NCBI RefSeq assembly: GCF_001642835.1
Contig: NZ_LXEI01000004.1
Coordinates: 62,001-126,000 of the forward strand
Source: Pseudotamlana agarivorans
GTDB taxonomy: Bacteria > Bacteroidota > Bacteroidia > Flavobacteriales > Flavobacteriaceae
DNA: 64,000 bases
Direction of reading: 5' to 3'
In this document: one piece after another, positions 18,163-26,271 of the stretch
How the letters are laid out: the number at the start of each line of letters is the position of its first letter
Position numbering within the stretch: position 1 is the stretch's first letter
The notes under the pieces: generated by a model
What the model was told of the DNA's origin: nothing
Seen by the model: only the letters and a program-made list of their open reading frames with translations
The model's database searches: none
Program-made: the position numbers and the translations under genes

Positions 18163-18771
18163 TTACTTTTCTGAAGAAAGCAGCTTCAATAGGTGCTGAT
18201 ACGGTTTTAAATCCTCGAAAGTGTCAATGTCGTTTAAAGTTTCTAGCTTGGTAACGGAAATGTTTTTTTCTGAAAGTTCTTGTAGAGTTACTTCAAGTAA
18301 CTGCGTTTGACTCCAAGGTTTGTTTTCGAAGATGCATGCATGCATTTTACTTAGGCCAACAAGATAATATCCGCCATCTTGTGCGGGACCAAAAACAACC
18401 TCAGTTTTAAGAAGATTTTCTAAGGCATTGTTAAGGTGTTCGTTTGTTAAACTCGGTAAATCAGAACCTATTAAAACCACGCGTTGGTAGCCTTGTTGAA
18501 AGGCGTTTTGAAAGGCATTCTTCATACGTTCACCTAAATCTTGACCTTGTTGGGTGGTTTTATGAGCTCCTTTCCATAAGCTGTTGTCTATGAATTCAGA
18601 ATAATGTATGGAAACATCTGTCAAAATATTTTCAGTGGCCCTTTCTGTGATTTCTAACAAAGCTTGGTAAATTTCAACAGCTTTTTCGTTTCCAATAGTT
18701 TTGGCCAATCGGGTTTTTACTTTGCCTGGTTTAGCATTTTTAACGAAAACAATTACGAGTGCTTTATTCAT
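18163..18771 (-). CDS. TIGR04282-type glycosyltransferase (DUF2064, arsenosugar-associated)
   Basis: A 202-residue GT-A-like protein of the DUF2064 / TIGR04282 family. The N-terminal ALVIVFVKNAKPGKVKTRLA is a nucleotide-binding loop like that of MobA/CofC nucleotidyltransferases. VLIGSDLPSL and FGPAQDGGYYLVGL are the family's DxD and catalytic-region motifs. These proteins co-occur with ArsS and the TIGR04283 glycosyltransferase. A nucleotidyl transfer that makes an NDP-activated sugar is as plausible as glycosyl transfer. It overlaps the rhodanese gene by 8 nt (ATGAATAA), so it belongs to the ArsS operon 20759-18163. Confidence 0.82.
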   Translation of the reverse strand: MNKALVIVFVKNAKPGKVKTRLAKTIGNEKAVEIYQALLEITERATENILTDVSIHYSEFIDNSLWKGAHKTTQQGQDLGERMKNAFQNAFQQGYQRVVLIGSDLPSLTNEHLNNALENLLKTEVVFGPAQDGGYYLVGLSKMHACIFENKPWSQTQLLEVTLQELSEKNISVTKLETLNDIDTFEDLKPYQHLLKLLSSEK

Positions 18772-19261
18772 AAACTTTTATACCATTTTTTAACCATTTG
18801 CGCCATGATTTTGAATAGGTGTGGATGCTATCGGTTTTTTTATTTTGCTTGTTGTAAACAGGGTAGTCGTTATTTTTCCACTGAAAAATACCGCCATAGA
18901 GATTGTTTACATGGGTGTAACCTGCCTGTTTAAGTTCGTTAGCTATTTTTTCAGAACGCATACCCAAGGAGCAATACACGACAATTTCTGTTTGCTTGTC
19001 TGGGATTCTTTGAATCACAGAATCTATGCTAAAAAAATTATAGCCAACAAATATAGCGTTTTCAAGGTGACTAACTTGGTACTCCTTTTGTTCTCTAGAG
19101 TCTAAAAGCACAAATTTGTTATAATGCTTCGCAAGTGAATCAACATATAAATAGGGGATGTTATGTTGATTGTGTTTTTCTAAAAGTTTTTCTATAGTTT
19201 TTTGACCATAAAGTTGCAAACAGCTAATAAAACCTATGAAAAAAAGAAAGTGTAATTTCAT
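18764..19261 (-). CDS. Exported rhodanese-like protein
   Basis: A 165-residue protein from the ATG at 19261, which starts a signal peptide (MKLHFLFFIGFISCLQLYGQ). An in-frame ATG 63 nt upstream would overlap arsS and is rejected. The rhodanese domain is complete: LLDSREQKEYQVSHLENA, then the active-site loop VVYCSLGMRSEK with the catalytic Cys, then LYGGIFQWKN. Rhodaneses transfer sulfane sulfur or act as thiol/arsenate-reductase-fold proteins. Between ArsS and the TIGR04282 protein, it may handle thiolated or oxidised arsenic species in the periplasm; that is inference. It is translationally coupled to the next gene by the 8-nt overlap. Confidence 0.82.
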   Translation of the reverse strand: MKLHFLFFIGFISCLQLYGQKTIEKLLEKHNQHNIPYLYVDSLAKHYNKFVLLDSREQKEYQVSHLENAIFVGYNFFSIDSVIQRIPDKQTEIVVYCSLGMRSEKIANELKQAGYTHVNNLYGGIFQWKNNDYPVYNKQNKKTDSIHTYSKSWRKWLKNGIKVYE

Positions 19262-19302
19262 GTGTGCTAGACTTATATTTTGGTTACTGTTTCCACAGAA
19301 AT

Positions 19303-20358
19303 TTAAGTAACCACACCTTGGCAACTACTTCCTGCTCCAGCTGTACATCCATAACAATGTTGGGAAATCGTAATATTTCGCCCTTCTAACAAGTTTTCAT
19401 TATAATCGGAAATATGTTTCACCGGACTATTTACTGGAAGTTCCAGCATTTGGTTAAAATCGCAATCATATAAAAAACCGTCCCAACTAACCGAAATCGT
19501 GTTGGTACACATAACGCTTTTAACGGCTGTAGGGTTGTAGGCTTCCACTAAGGCGTACATATAATCTTCATAGTTTTCAGAAGCAATGAGGTAATCTAAA
19601 AACCTTGAAATAGGGAGATTGGTAATAGCAAATAAGTGATGAAAATCGATGTTGAAATCTTCTTTCAGAGCCTTTTTGAAATCTTTTTCCATCGAAGCTT
19701 GGTCGCCTGGTAAGAAGGCTCCCGATGGATTGTAAACCAAATCTAATTTTAAATCACTACCGGGCATGCCATAACCTATGGCGTTGAGGTCTTTTAATGC
19801 CTGAATAGATTTATCAAAAACACCATCACCGCGTTGTTTATCTGTCTTTCCTCTCGTCCAATGCGGCATAGAACTTACCACGTGCACATGATGTTTCTTG
19901 AAAAATTCAGGGAGGTCGTGGTATTTTTTATTGGCACGAATAATGGTTAGGTTGGAGCGCACAATAAAATCTTGAATGCCGGCCTTTGCAGCTTCTTCAA
20001 CGAACCATCTAAAATTCGGATTCATTTCTGGTGCACCACCGGTAAGGTCTAAAGTATGAGCCCCGGTTTTTTTTATAACATCCAAACACTGCTGCATGGT
20101 GTCGCGTGTCATGATTTCTTTACGGTCCGGACCAGCATCAACATGGCAATGTGCACAAACTTGGTTGCACATATAGCCTAAGTTAATTTGTAAAATCTCT
20201 AGTTTTTTTGCTTTTAGAGGATATTGTTGGGTTTCCGAAATTTTAGCCTTAAAAGTAGGTAATTCACCGTTTTGGAAAATTCCGTTAGACAGAATCTTAA
20301 GCTGTGCTTCACTTTTCTTTAAAGCGCTTTCTCGTTTGTTTAAAGACTGTATGGGCAT
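19303..20358 (-). CDS. arsS: Radical SAM arsenosugar biosynthesis protein ArsS
   Basis: A 351-residue radical SAM protein of the ArsS / TIGR04167 group. The cluster-binding CNQVCAHC (CxxxCxxC) lies near residues 64-71. TGGAPEMNP is the SAM-binding GGE-like motif. The C-terminal DUF3641 region has further Cys residues, ending in CYGCTAGAGSSCQG, the position where some relatives carry selenocysteine; here the codon is TGC, so Cys. ArsS transfers the 5'-deoxyadenosyl group of SAM to dimethylarsenite, giving the precursor of arsenosugars. It lies between an AhpD-like protein and an exported rhodanese in one operon. ArsM, its substrate supplier, is 10 kb away in the window. Confidence 0.88.
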   Translation of the reverse strand: MPIQSLNKRESALKKSEAQLKILSNGIFQNGELPTFKAKISETQQYPLKAKKLEILQINLGYMCNQVCAHCHVDAGPDRKEIMTRDTMQQCLDVIKKTGAHTLDLTGGAPEMNPNFRWFVEEAAKAGIQDFIVRSNLTIIRANKKYHDLPEFFKKHHVHVVSSMPHWTRGKTDKQRGDGVFDKSIQALKDLNAIGYGMPGSDLKLDLVYNPSGAFLPGDQASMEKDFKKALKEDFNIDFHHLFAITNLPISRFLDYLIASENYEDYMYALVEAYNPTAVKSVMCTNTISVSWDGFLYDCDFNQMLELPVNSPVKHISDYNENLLEGRNITISQHCYGCTAGAGSSCQGVVT

Positions 20359-20423
20359 TGAGATGTTTAATTTTTAGTGTAGGTTATAAATTGGCAACGA
20401 AATAAACGTAATTTCTAATCAGA

Positions 20424-20759
20424 TTACATTTCCAATTTATTCACCTTATTCATCATTTGAACCCCATGGACTAAAGTAGCCCCGCTTTTAATGGCAGCGC
20501 CTACATGTACAGCTTCCATCATTTCTTCCTTGGTGATACCGCGTTGTAAACTGTCTTTGGTATAGGCATCAATACAATAAGGACATTGTTCGGTGTGCGA
20601 AACTGCTAAAGCGATTAAAGCCTTTTCACGAGCGGTAAGCGCCCCTTCTTCAAAAACTTTTCCATAGTAATCGAAAAATTTTTCACCTAATGTTTCATTC
20701 CATTCACTTATTTTGCCAAATTTTTTTAAATCGGCTGGGTCGTAATATGATTTCTGCAT
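20424..20759 (-). CDS. Arsenosugar-associated peroxidase-like protein (AhpD fold)
   Basis: A 111-residue carboxymuconolactone-decarboxylase/AhpD-core protein. The active-site motif EQCPYCID (CxxC) lies near residues 58-65, followed by the family's HVGAAIKSGATLVHG. Proteins of this size and motif set are annotated as arsenosugar biosynthesis-associated peroxidase-like proteins because they travel with ArsS. The CxxC pair could reduce or bind an arsenic intermediate; no activity is proven. It is the first gene of the arsS run, 65 nt upstream of arsS. A 7-bp inverted repeat (AAATCCG at 20825 / CGGATTT at 20858) lies upstream. Confidence 0.85.
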   Translation of the reverse strand: MQKSYYDPADLKKFGKISEWNETLGEKFFDYYGKVFEEGALTAREKALIALAVSHTEQCPYCIDAYTKDSLQRGITKEEMMEAVHVGAAIKSGATLVHGVQMMNKVNKLEM

Positions 20760-20888
20760 AATATTTTATTGTGTCTCGAGGTAAATCTAAAATTTTAAGT
20801 CGATAAGTTACTTTTAACATAACAAAATCCGCAGTAATATTTTGAAAATAGTTACAACGGATTTATAAGTTAACCGTTAAAATGCGAA

Positions 20889-22031
20889 TTAGTCACGCGT
20901 TATACTTCTTGAGATGATGATTTTTTGAATTTCTGAAGTGCCTTCGTAAATCTGAGTAATTTTCGCATCACGCATTAAACGTTCTACATGGTATTCTTTT
21001 ACAAAACCATTGCCGCCATGTATTTGAACGGCTTCCACGGTTTGTGTCATGGCTACTTTAGAGGCGTAGAGTTTCGCCATGGCACTAGAAAAATCGTAAT
21101 TCATGCCTTGGTCTTTTTCCCATGCAGCTTTCATAACCAGGTATCTAGCAGCTTCAATTTCGGTAGCCATATCGGCAAGCTTAAAGGCTATGGCTTGATG
21201 ATTACAGATTTCAACACCAAAAGTTTTGCGTTCCTTCGAATACTTTAGTGCGAGTTCGTAAGCGCCGGCAGCAATACCAAGTGCTTGAGCTGCAATGCCT
21301 ATTCGTCCTCCCGAGAGTGTTTTCATTGCAAATCGGAATCCTGAACCATTTGGACCAATTCTGTTTTCTTTCGGAACTTTAACGTCATTAAATTGTAGGG
21401 TATGTGTGTCGCTTCCGCGGATACCAAGCTTATCTTCTTTCGGACCAATATGAAAACCTTCCGTGCCTTTTTCAACAAGAAAAACATTGATGCCGTGTGA
21501 GCCTTTTTCTTTATCAGATTGTGCCACTACTAGATATACATCGGCACGACCGCCACTTGTAATCCAGTTTTTTGTGCCATTAATTAGGTAGTGATCACCT
21601 TTGTCTATGGCTGTTGTTTTTTGTGAGGTGGCATCACTTCCGGCTTCGGGTTCGCTCAAACAAAAAGCGCCTATAAATTCACCTGTTGCCAGTTTGGTTA
21701 AATATTTTTGTTTTTGTGCTTCTGTGCCATAACATTCAATACCATAGCAAACTAAAGAGTTGTTTACTGAAACAATTACAGATGCCGAGGCGTCTATTTT
21801 AGAAAGCTCTTCCATAATGAGAACATAGGAAATAGCATCCATACCGCTTCCGCCATACTTGGGGTCTACCATAACACCAAGAAAACCAAGATCTCCCATT
21901 TTTTTGACTAATGCATCTGGAAAATGTTGGTTGTTGTCCCTTTCAATGACCCCTGGGAGTAATTCGTTTTGAGCAAAATCGCGAGCAGCATCGCGAATCA
22001 TGAGGTGTTCTTCTGAGAGTGTAAAATTCAT
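20889..22031 (-). CDS. Acyl-CoA dehydrogenase
   Basis: A 380-residue FAD-dependent acyl-CoA dehydrogenase of the short/medium-chain type. Motifs: AFCLSEPEAGSDA (flavin-binding middle domain), WITSGGRADVYLV, GGRIGIAAQALGIA, and the C-terminal QIYEGTSEIQ with the catalytic Glu. It introduces the alpha-beta double bond of acyl-CoA in beta-oxidation or branched-chain amino acid breakdown and passes electrons to ETF. It is a single gene, 129 nt upstream of the AhpD-like gene on the same strand, so read-through is possible but a shared role is not evident. Confidence 0.9.
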   Translation of the reverse strand: MNFTLSEEHLMIRDAARDFAQNELLPGVIERDNNQHFPDALVKKMGDLGFLGVMVDPKYGGSGMDAISYVLIMEELSKIDASASVIVSVNNSLVCYGIECYGTEAQKQKYLTKLATGEFIGAFCLSEPEAGSDATSQKTTAIDKGDHYLINGTKNWITSGGRADVYLVVAQSDKEKGSHGINVFLVEKGTEGFHIGPKEDKLGIRGSDTHTLQFNDVKVPKENRIGPNGSGFRFAMKTLSGGRIGIAAQALGIAAGAYELALKYSKERKTFGVEICNHQAIAFKLADMATEIEAARYLVMKAAWEKDQGMNYDFSSAMAKLYASKVAMTQTVEAVQIHGGNGFVKEYHVERLMRDAKITQIYEGTSEIQKIIISRSITRD

Positions 22032-22070
22032 AATTCGTAATTATTTAGTTTATTTAGTTGTTTTTTTTAT

Positions 22071-22078
22071 CAAATATA
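22071..22078 (-). promoter_or_regulatory. Candidate -7 element for acyl-CoA dehydrogenase
   Basis: On the minus strand this reads TATATTTG, an exact TAnnTTTG match, about 40 nt upstream of the ATG at 22031. No TTG is seen at the usual distance. Confidence 0.4.
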
Positions 22079-22126
22079 GCTTTTTAGTATAAATTATTTA
22101 ATTTGCTTTACTATTTTTACCATCAT

Positions 22127-23191
22127 ATGTTAAAGAAACAATACCACATTATAGGCGTCATGTCTGGAACCTCACTTGACGGAATTGATCTAGTTGAGCT
22201 GCAATTTAAATTAGATAAGACCTGGCAATTTCAAATTATTAATGCAGAAACGATTGCTTATACCGAAGCCTGGAAAACTCAGTTAAGCGATTTGGTGTCG
22301 CTTTCAAAAAAGGAGTTAGATGACATTGATATCGTGTATACCAACTACCTTGCTGATGTAATTAAAAACTTCATTCAGAAGTATAATATACAAGACATTG
22401 ATGCTGTTTGTTCACATGGGCATACAGCATTGCATCAGCCTGAAAAGAAGTTGACCATGCAAATAGGTAATCTACCTGAAATTGCTAAAATACTAAACGA
22501 AAAAGTGGTGTGTGATTTTAGAGTTCAGGATGTAGAATTGGGCGGACAAGGAGCGCCATTAGTTCCAATAGGTGATCATCTTTTATTTCCAGAGTATGAT
22601 TTTTGTCTCAATTTAGGAGGTTTTGTCAATGTTTCTACAGCTATAGATGACCAGCGAATCGCCTATGATATTTGTCCTATGAATGTCGTACTAAATCATT
22701 ATGTCAAACCATTAGGATTGGAATATGATGATGCTGGAAAAATCGCATCAAAAGGTTATGTTGATTATCAATTATTATCCGATTTAAATGAATTAGATTA
22801 TTTTAAAAAGCCACACCCTAAGTCTTTAGGGATGGAGTGGGTTAAAGAGGTGATTTTTCCACTTATTGATTCCTATGAGTTACGTGTTGAATACATTTTA
22901 AGAACGTTTGTAGAGCATATCGCAATTCAGGTGGCTACTGAGATTAATATTATAGATGACGCTTCCGTTTTAGTTACTGGTGGCGGTGCTTACCATAATT
23001 TCCTGTTGTATAGATTGCAGTATTATTCAGATAGCAAATTTATAGTTCCTTCTCGAGAAGTTGTTGAGTTTAAAGAGGCGCTTATATTTGGTTTTCTTGG
23101 TGTTCTAAAACTAAGAAATGAAGTGAATTGCTTACAAAGTGTTACGGGGGCTTCCAAAAATCATAGTTCTGGAAAAATTTTTCTTCCCTAA
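22127..23191 (+). CDS. anmK: Anhydro-N-acetylmuramic acid kinase
   Basis: A 354-residue protein from the ATG at 22127, which puts the family hallmark GVMSGTSLDGIDL close to the N terminus; the ATG 24 nt upstream adds eight unlikely residues. Further motifs: CSHGHTALHQPEK, VVCDFRVQDVELGGQGAPLV, NLGGFVN and the C-terminal VTGGGAYHNFLL. AnmK opens 1,6-anhydroMurNAc and phosphorylates it to MurNAc-6-P in peptidoglycan recycling. It stands alone, divergent from the acyl-CoA dehydrogenase gene. No other recycling gene is in the window. Confidence 0.92.
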   Translation: MLKKQYHIIGVMSGTSLDGIDLVELQFKLDKTWQFQIINAETIAYTEAWKTQLSDLVSLSKKELDDIDIVYTNYLADVIKNFIQKYNIQDIDAVCSHGHTALHQPEKKLTMQIGNLPEIAKILNEKVVCDFRVQDVELGGQGAPLVPIGDHLLFPEYDFCLNLGGFVNVSTAIDDQRIAYDICPMNVVLNHYVKPLGLEYDDAGKIASKGYVDYQLLSDLNELDYFKKPHPKSLGMEWVKEVIFPLIDSYELRVEYILRTFVEHIAIQVATEINIIDDASVLVTGGGAYHNFLLYRLQYYSDSKFIVPSREVVEFKEALIFGFLGVLKLRNEVNCLQSVTGASKNHSSGKIFLP

Positions 23192-23679
23192 AAATTCCAA
23201 AAAAGTAAGGTCAAAGTGTTTTGTTTTTTATATTTGTTCGGTTGATGATTTTATGAAATCGACGGTCAAATAGCTTTTATTTAGATTCAGTGTAAACAAT
23301 AATGCTGATAAGTGTCTAAAAATAAGCTGTTTTGCAAAATGATGGACTTAAAGTTATTGATGGTGTTGGGTAATAATAACAGGGATGAAATCTTTAGGTT
23401 TAAAGAAACGATTTAGGTGTTTTTTTTGATTTTTTGATCACTCTGTTAAAAAACGAGGCTATTTTTATTGAACCACAATGAATAGCACGAGTTTGATGTT
23501 ATCTTTTTAAATTGAAAAATGGCTCATGTGTTTGTGTGTTTGAGGAAGGACATATAAATAACAATTGAAGCCTTTTTTGTTGATTTATAACAAACGAATT
23601 AATAAACAAACAAAATTAAAAAGCGGAAATATGTGCTGCCGTTTTATAATAGCACACAACAAACTAACAAACAGAATTT
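23192..23679. other. 488-bp non-coding gap upstream of nhaD
   Basis: No convincing reading frame on either strand. It contains an exact TATATTTG (+ strand, 23229-23236) about 440 nt before nhaD. A small hairpin, TGTGCT (23632-23637) with AGCACA (23651-23656), ends 23 nt before the nhaD ATG. It may be a long leader or contain a small RNA; neither is shown. Confidence 0.3.
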
Positions 23680-25074
23680 ATGGAAGCAGCAATTATTTTA
23701 GTATTTGTATTGGGCTATTTAGCCATTACAATGGAACATAGTATAAAGATAGATAAACTAATCCCTGCTTTGATCATGATGGCCATATGTTGGGCCTTAG
23801 TCGCTTTAGGATTAGATATGTTTCCTAACTGGTTTGATTCATCCACACATACTTTAATAGATACTTTTGGAGGTTTCCCTTTAGAGGAGAAAAAACACCT
23901 TATGGAGGAAACCTTATTACACCATTTAGGTAAAACAGCCGAAATTTTAGTGTTTCTTTTAGGGGCTATGACCATTGTTGAAATTATCGATTATTTCGAT
24001 GGTTTCTCTACAATCAAAGGATTTATTACCACGAAGAAAAAGACTAAAATATTATGGATATTCTCAATCTTAGCCTTCATTTTATCTGCGATTATTGATA
24101 ACCTTACAGCAACTATTGTATTAATTTCTATCCTTCAAAAAATTGTAAAGGAGAAAGAAGTACGTTTATACTATGCTGGTCTAATTATTATCGCAGCTAA
24201 TGCTGGTGGGGCATGGTCTCCAATTGGTGATGTTACAACAACCATGCTTTGGATTGGTAACAAAGTAACTACAGGACACTTAGTAGGGTATTTATTTGTG
24301 CCTTCATTAATGTGTATGGCAGTACCTACTTTTATAGCTTCTTTTTTACCAGTATTTAAAGGAGAGCTTGAAACAGAGGATGGTGTAGATTCAAAACCTT
24401 CTAGATTAAGTAGTATCATGTTATATTTAGGTTTAGGAGCGATTGTTTTTGTGCCTATTTTTAAAACCGTGACGCATTTACCACCTTATGTAGGGATGAT
24501 GTTATCTTTAGCTGTAGTGGCTATTTTTGCTGAAATATATAGTAAGTCTAAATTTAGTATTACAGAAATAGATAGTGCTGAAAGTGAAGCGCATGCACAC
24601 CACAGTCCGGTACACCATTCATTATCTAAAATTGAATTACCAAGTATCTTATTCTTCTTAGGGATTTTAATGGCTGTTGCAGCTTTAGAATCGTTAGGGA
24701 TTTTATTTGGATTTGCCGGTGGTTTACAAGAAATGATGCCAATGATTGGAACGGAAATTCACAGTGGTGAAGGTGTTTCAGATCTTGTTGTTCTATTATT
24801 AGGTGTAGGTTCGGCAGTTATTGACAACGTACCTTTAGTGGCAGCAAGTTTGGGGATGTTCCATGAAGCTACAGATAATGAATTATGGCACTTTATTGCC
24901 TTTTCTGCAGGAACAGGTGGTAGTATGTTAATTATTGGTTCGGCAGCAGGTGTTGTTGCTATGGGAATGGAGAAAATCGATTTCTTTTGGTATTTAAAAA
25001 AGATTTCTTGGTTGGCCTTAATCGGTTTCTTAGTAGGATCTGCTGTATTTATGGTAACTAGAACCTTATTCTAA
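23680..25074 (+). CDS. nhaD: Sodium:proton antiporter NhaD
   Basis: A 464-residue polytopic inner-membrane protein with about 12 hydrophobic helices. Typical NhaD features: LSAIIDNLTATIVL and AGGAWSPIGDVTTTMLWIG in the first half, and GVGSAVIDNVPLVAASLGM with FSAGTGGSMLIIGSAAGVVAMG in the second. These are the two repeats of the ion transporter superfamily that carry the paired Asp/Asn transport residues. It exports Na+ in exchange for H+, as expected for a marine organism. A His-rich loop (AHAHHSPVHHS) lies near the middle. The ExbB-ExbD-TonB genes follow 100 nt later. Confidence 0.92.
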   Translation: MEAAIILVFVLGYLAITMEHSIKIDKLIPALIMMAICWALVALGLDMFPNWFDSSTHTLIDTFGGFPLEEKKHLMEETLLHHLGKTAEILVFLLGAMTIVEIIDYFDGFSTIKGFITTKKKTKILWIFSILAFILSAIIDNLTATIVLISILQKIVKEKEVRLYYAGLIIIAANAGGAWSPIGDVTTTMLWIGNKVTTGHLVGYLFVPSLMCMAVPTFIASFLPVFKGELETEDGVDSKPSRLSSIMLYLGLGAIVFVPIFKTVTHLPPYVGMMLSLAVVAIFAEIYSKSKFSITEIDSAESEAHAHHSPVHHSLSKIELPSILFFLGILMAVAALESLGILFGFAGGLQEMMPMIGTEIHSGEGVSDLVVLLLGVGSAVIDNVPLVAASLGMFHEATDNELWHFIAFSAGTGGSMLIIGSAAGVVAMGMEKIDFFWYLKKISWLALIGFLVGSAVFMVTRTLF

Positions 25075-25174
25075 TCTTATAATTTATTAAACGAATTAAA
25101 AAAGGATGAGTCGCTTTAGATTTATACTTTAACAAAAAAAGCAGCGTTATAATGTTGCAATAAACCCCAAGTAT

Positions 25175-25876
25175 ATGCTGAATATTTTATTACAAGAAAC
25201 ACCAGATGGTGTTGATGCGATTCCAGAGGGAGAATCGGTTGAAAAAACACTTTCAATTATTGAATTAATTGCTAGCGGAGGCGTAGCAGGACAGGTTATC
25301 ATCGCCATTTTGTTCTTATTGCTTGTCGCAGCTATTTACATTTATTTCGAACGTATTTTCGCTATAAAAGCGGCATCCACTATAGATGCTAATTTCATGA
25401 ATCAAATTAAAGACCATGTGAGTCATGGTAAAATTGAATCGGCACAACAATTATGTAACCAAGTTAATTCTCCGGTGTCTCGATTAATCGGAAAAGGGAT
25501 TTCTAGAATTGGAAAACCGCTTGCTGATATAAATACAGCTATTGAAAATGCTGGACGTTTAGAAATTTATGGTTTAGAAAAAAACGTTAGTGTTCTAGCG
25601 ACTATTTCTGGAGCGGCACCTATGATTGGTTTCTTAGGTACGGTAGTTGGGATGATATTAGCGATTTTCGAATTGGCAAACGCTGGAGGAAGTATTCAAA
25701 TGGATGTTTTAGCTAGTGGTTTATATACGGCTATGACTACTACAGTAGCTGGTTTAATTGTTGGTATTGTAGCCTATATGGCTTATAATCACTTGGTGGT
25801 GAAAACCGATAAGGTGGTGTATCAAATGGAAGCCCATTCTTTAGAGTTTTTAGATCACTTAAACGAGCCAACTTAG
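25175..25876 (+). CDS. exbB: MotA/TolQ/ExbB proton channel family protein
   Basis: A 233-residue inner-membrane protein with three hydrophobic helices (near residues 30-55, 135-160 and 180-205), in the ExbB pattern. Key stretch: ISGAAPMIGFLGTVVGMI, followed by TAMTTTVAGLIVGIVAYMAYN, which lines the proton path. With ExbD it uses the proton gradient to power a TonB-type protein. The next two genes (ExbD at 1-nt gap, TonB-like at 1-nt gap) complete the energy-transducing complex. The exbB name is by family; TolQ is the alternative. Confidence 0.88.
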   Translation: MLNILLQETPDGVDAIPEGESVEKTLSIIELIASGGVAGQVIIAILFLLLVAAIYIYFERIFAIKAASTIDANFMNQIKDHVSHGKIESAQQLCNQVNSPVSRLIGKGISRIGKPLADINTAIENAGRLEIYGLEKNVSVLATISGAAPMIGFLGTVVGMILAIFELANAGGSIQMDVLASGLYTAMTTTVAGLIVGIVAYMAYNHLVVKTDKVVYQMEAHSLEFLDHLNEPT

Positions 25877-25877
25877 T

Positions 25878-26270
25878 ATGAATCTTAGAGGAAGAAATAA
25901 AGTAACTCCAGAATTCAATATGTCGTCTATGACGGATATTGTATTTTTACTACTTATCTTTTTTATGATTGCTTCTACTTTAGTAACTACTAATGCTATT
26001 GATATCTTATTACCTAAAGCCAGTGGTAAAACGGAAAATAAAAAATCTATAGCGGTAAGCATCAAAAAGGATTTAACGTATTATATCGATCAAAAACGTG
26101 TTGGCGAAAGTGTCTTAGAAAATGAGCTGCTTACAGCTTTATCTTCTGCAGAAAAGCCAACTATTATTTTACGAGCAGAAAAATCGGTGCCCGTGGAAAA
26201 TGTTGTAAAGGTTATGGATATAGCCAATAGAAATAAATTTAAAGTCATTTTAGCTGTTCAGCCTAAATAA
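25878..26270 (+). CDS. exbD: ExbD/TolR family biopolymer transport protein
   Basis: A 130-residue protein with one N-terminal transmembrane helix (residues about 17-37) preceded by MTDIVFLLLIFFMI, in which the Asp is the conserved proton-carrying residue. The periplasmic domain ends in VENVVKVMDIANRNKFKVILAVQ, typical of ExbD/TolR. One nt separates it from exbB and one from the downstream TonB-like gene, so the three are translated together as a complex. Confidence 0.88.
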   Translation: MNLRGRNKVTPEFNMSSMTDIVFLLLIFFMIASTLVTTNAIDILLPKASGKTENKKSIAVSIKKDLTYYIDQKRVGESVLENELLTALSSAEKPTIILRAEKSVPVENVVKVMDIANRNKFKVILAVQPK

Positions 26271-26271
26271 C

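Noticed and set aside
20825-20864. AAATCCG/CGGATTT inverted repeat upstream of the AhpD-like gene
   Set aside because: Only 7-bp arms with a 26-nt spacer in AT-rich DNA; not enough to call an operator, so it is mentioned only in the gene entry.
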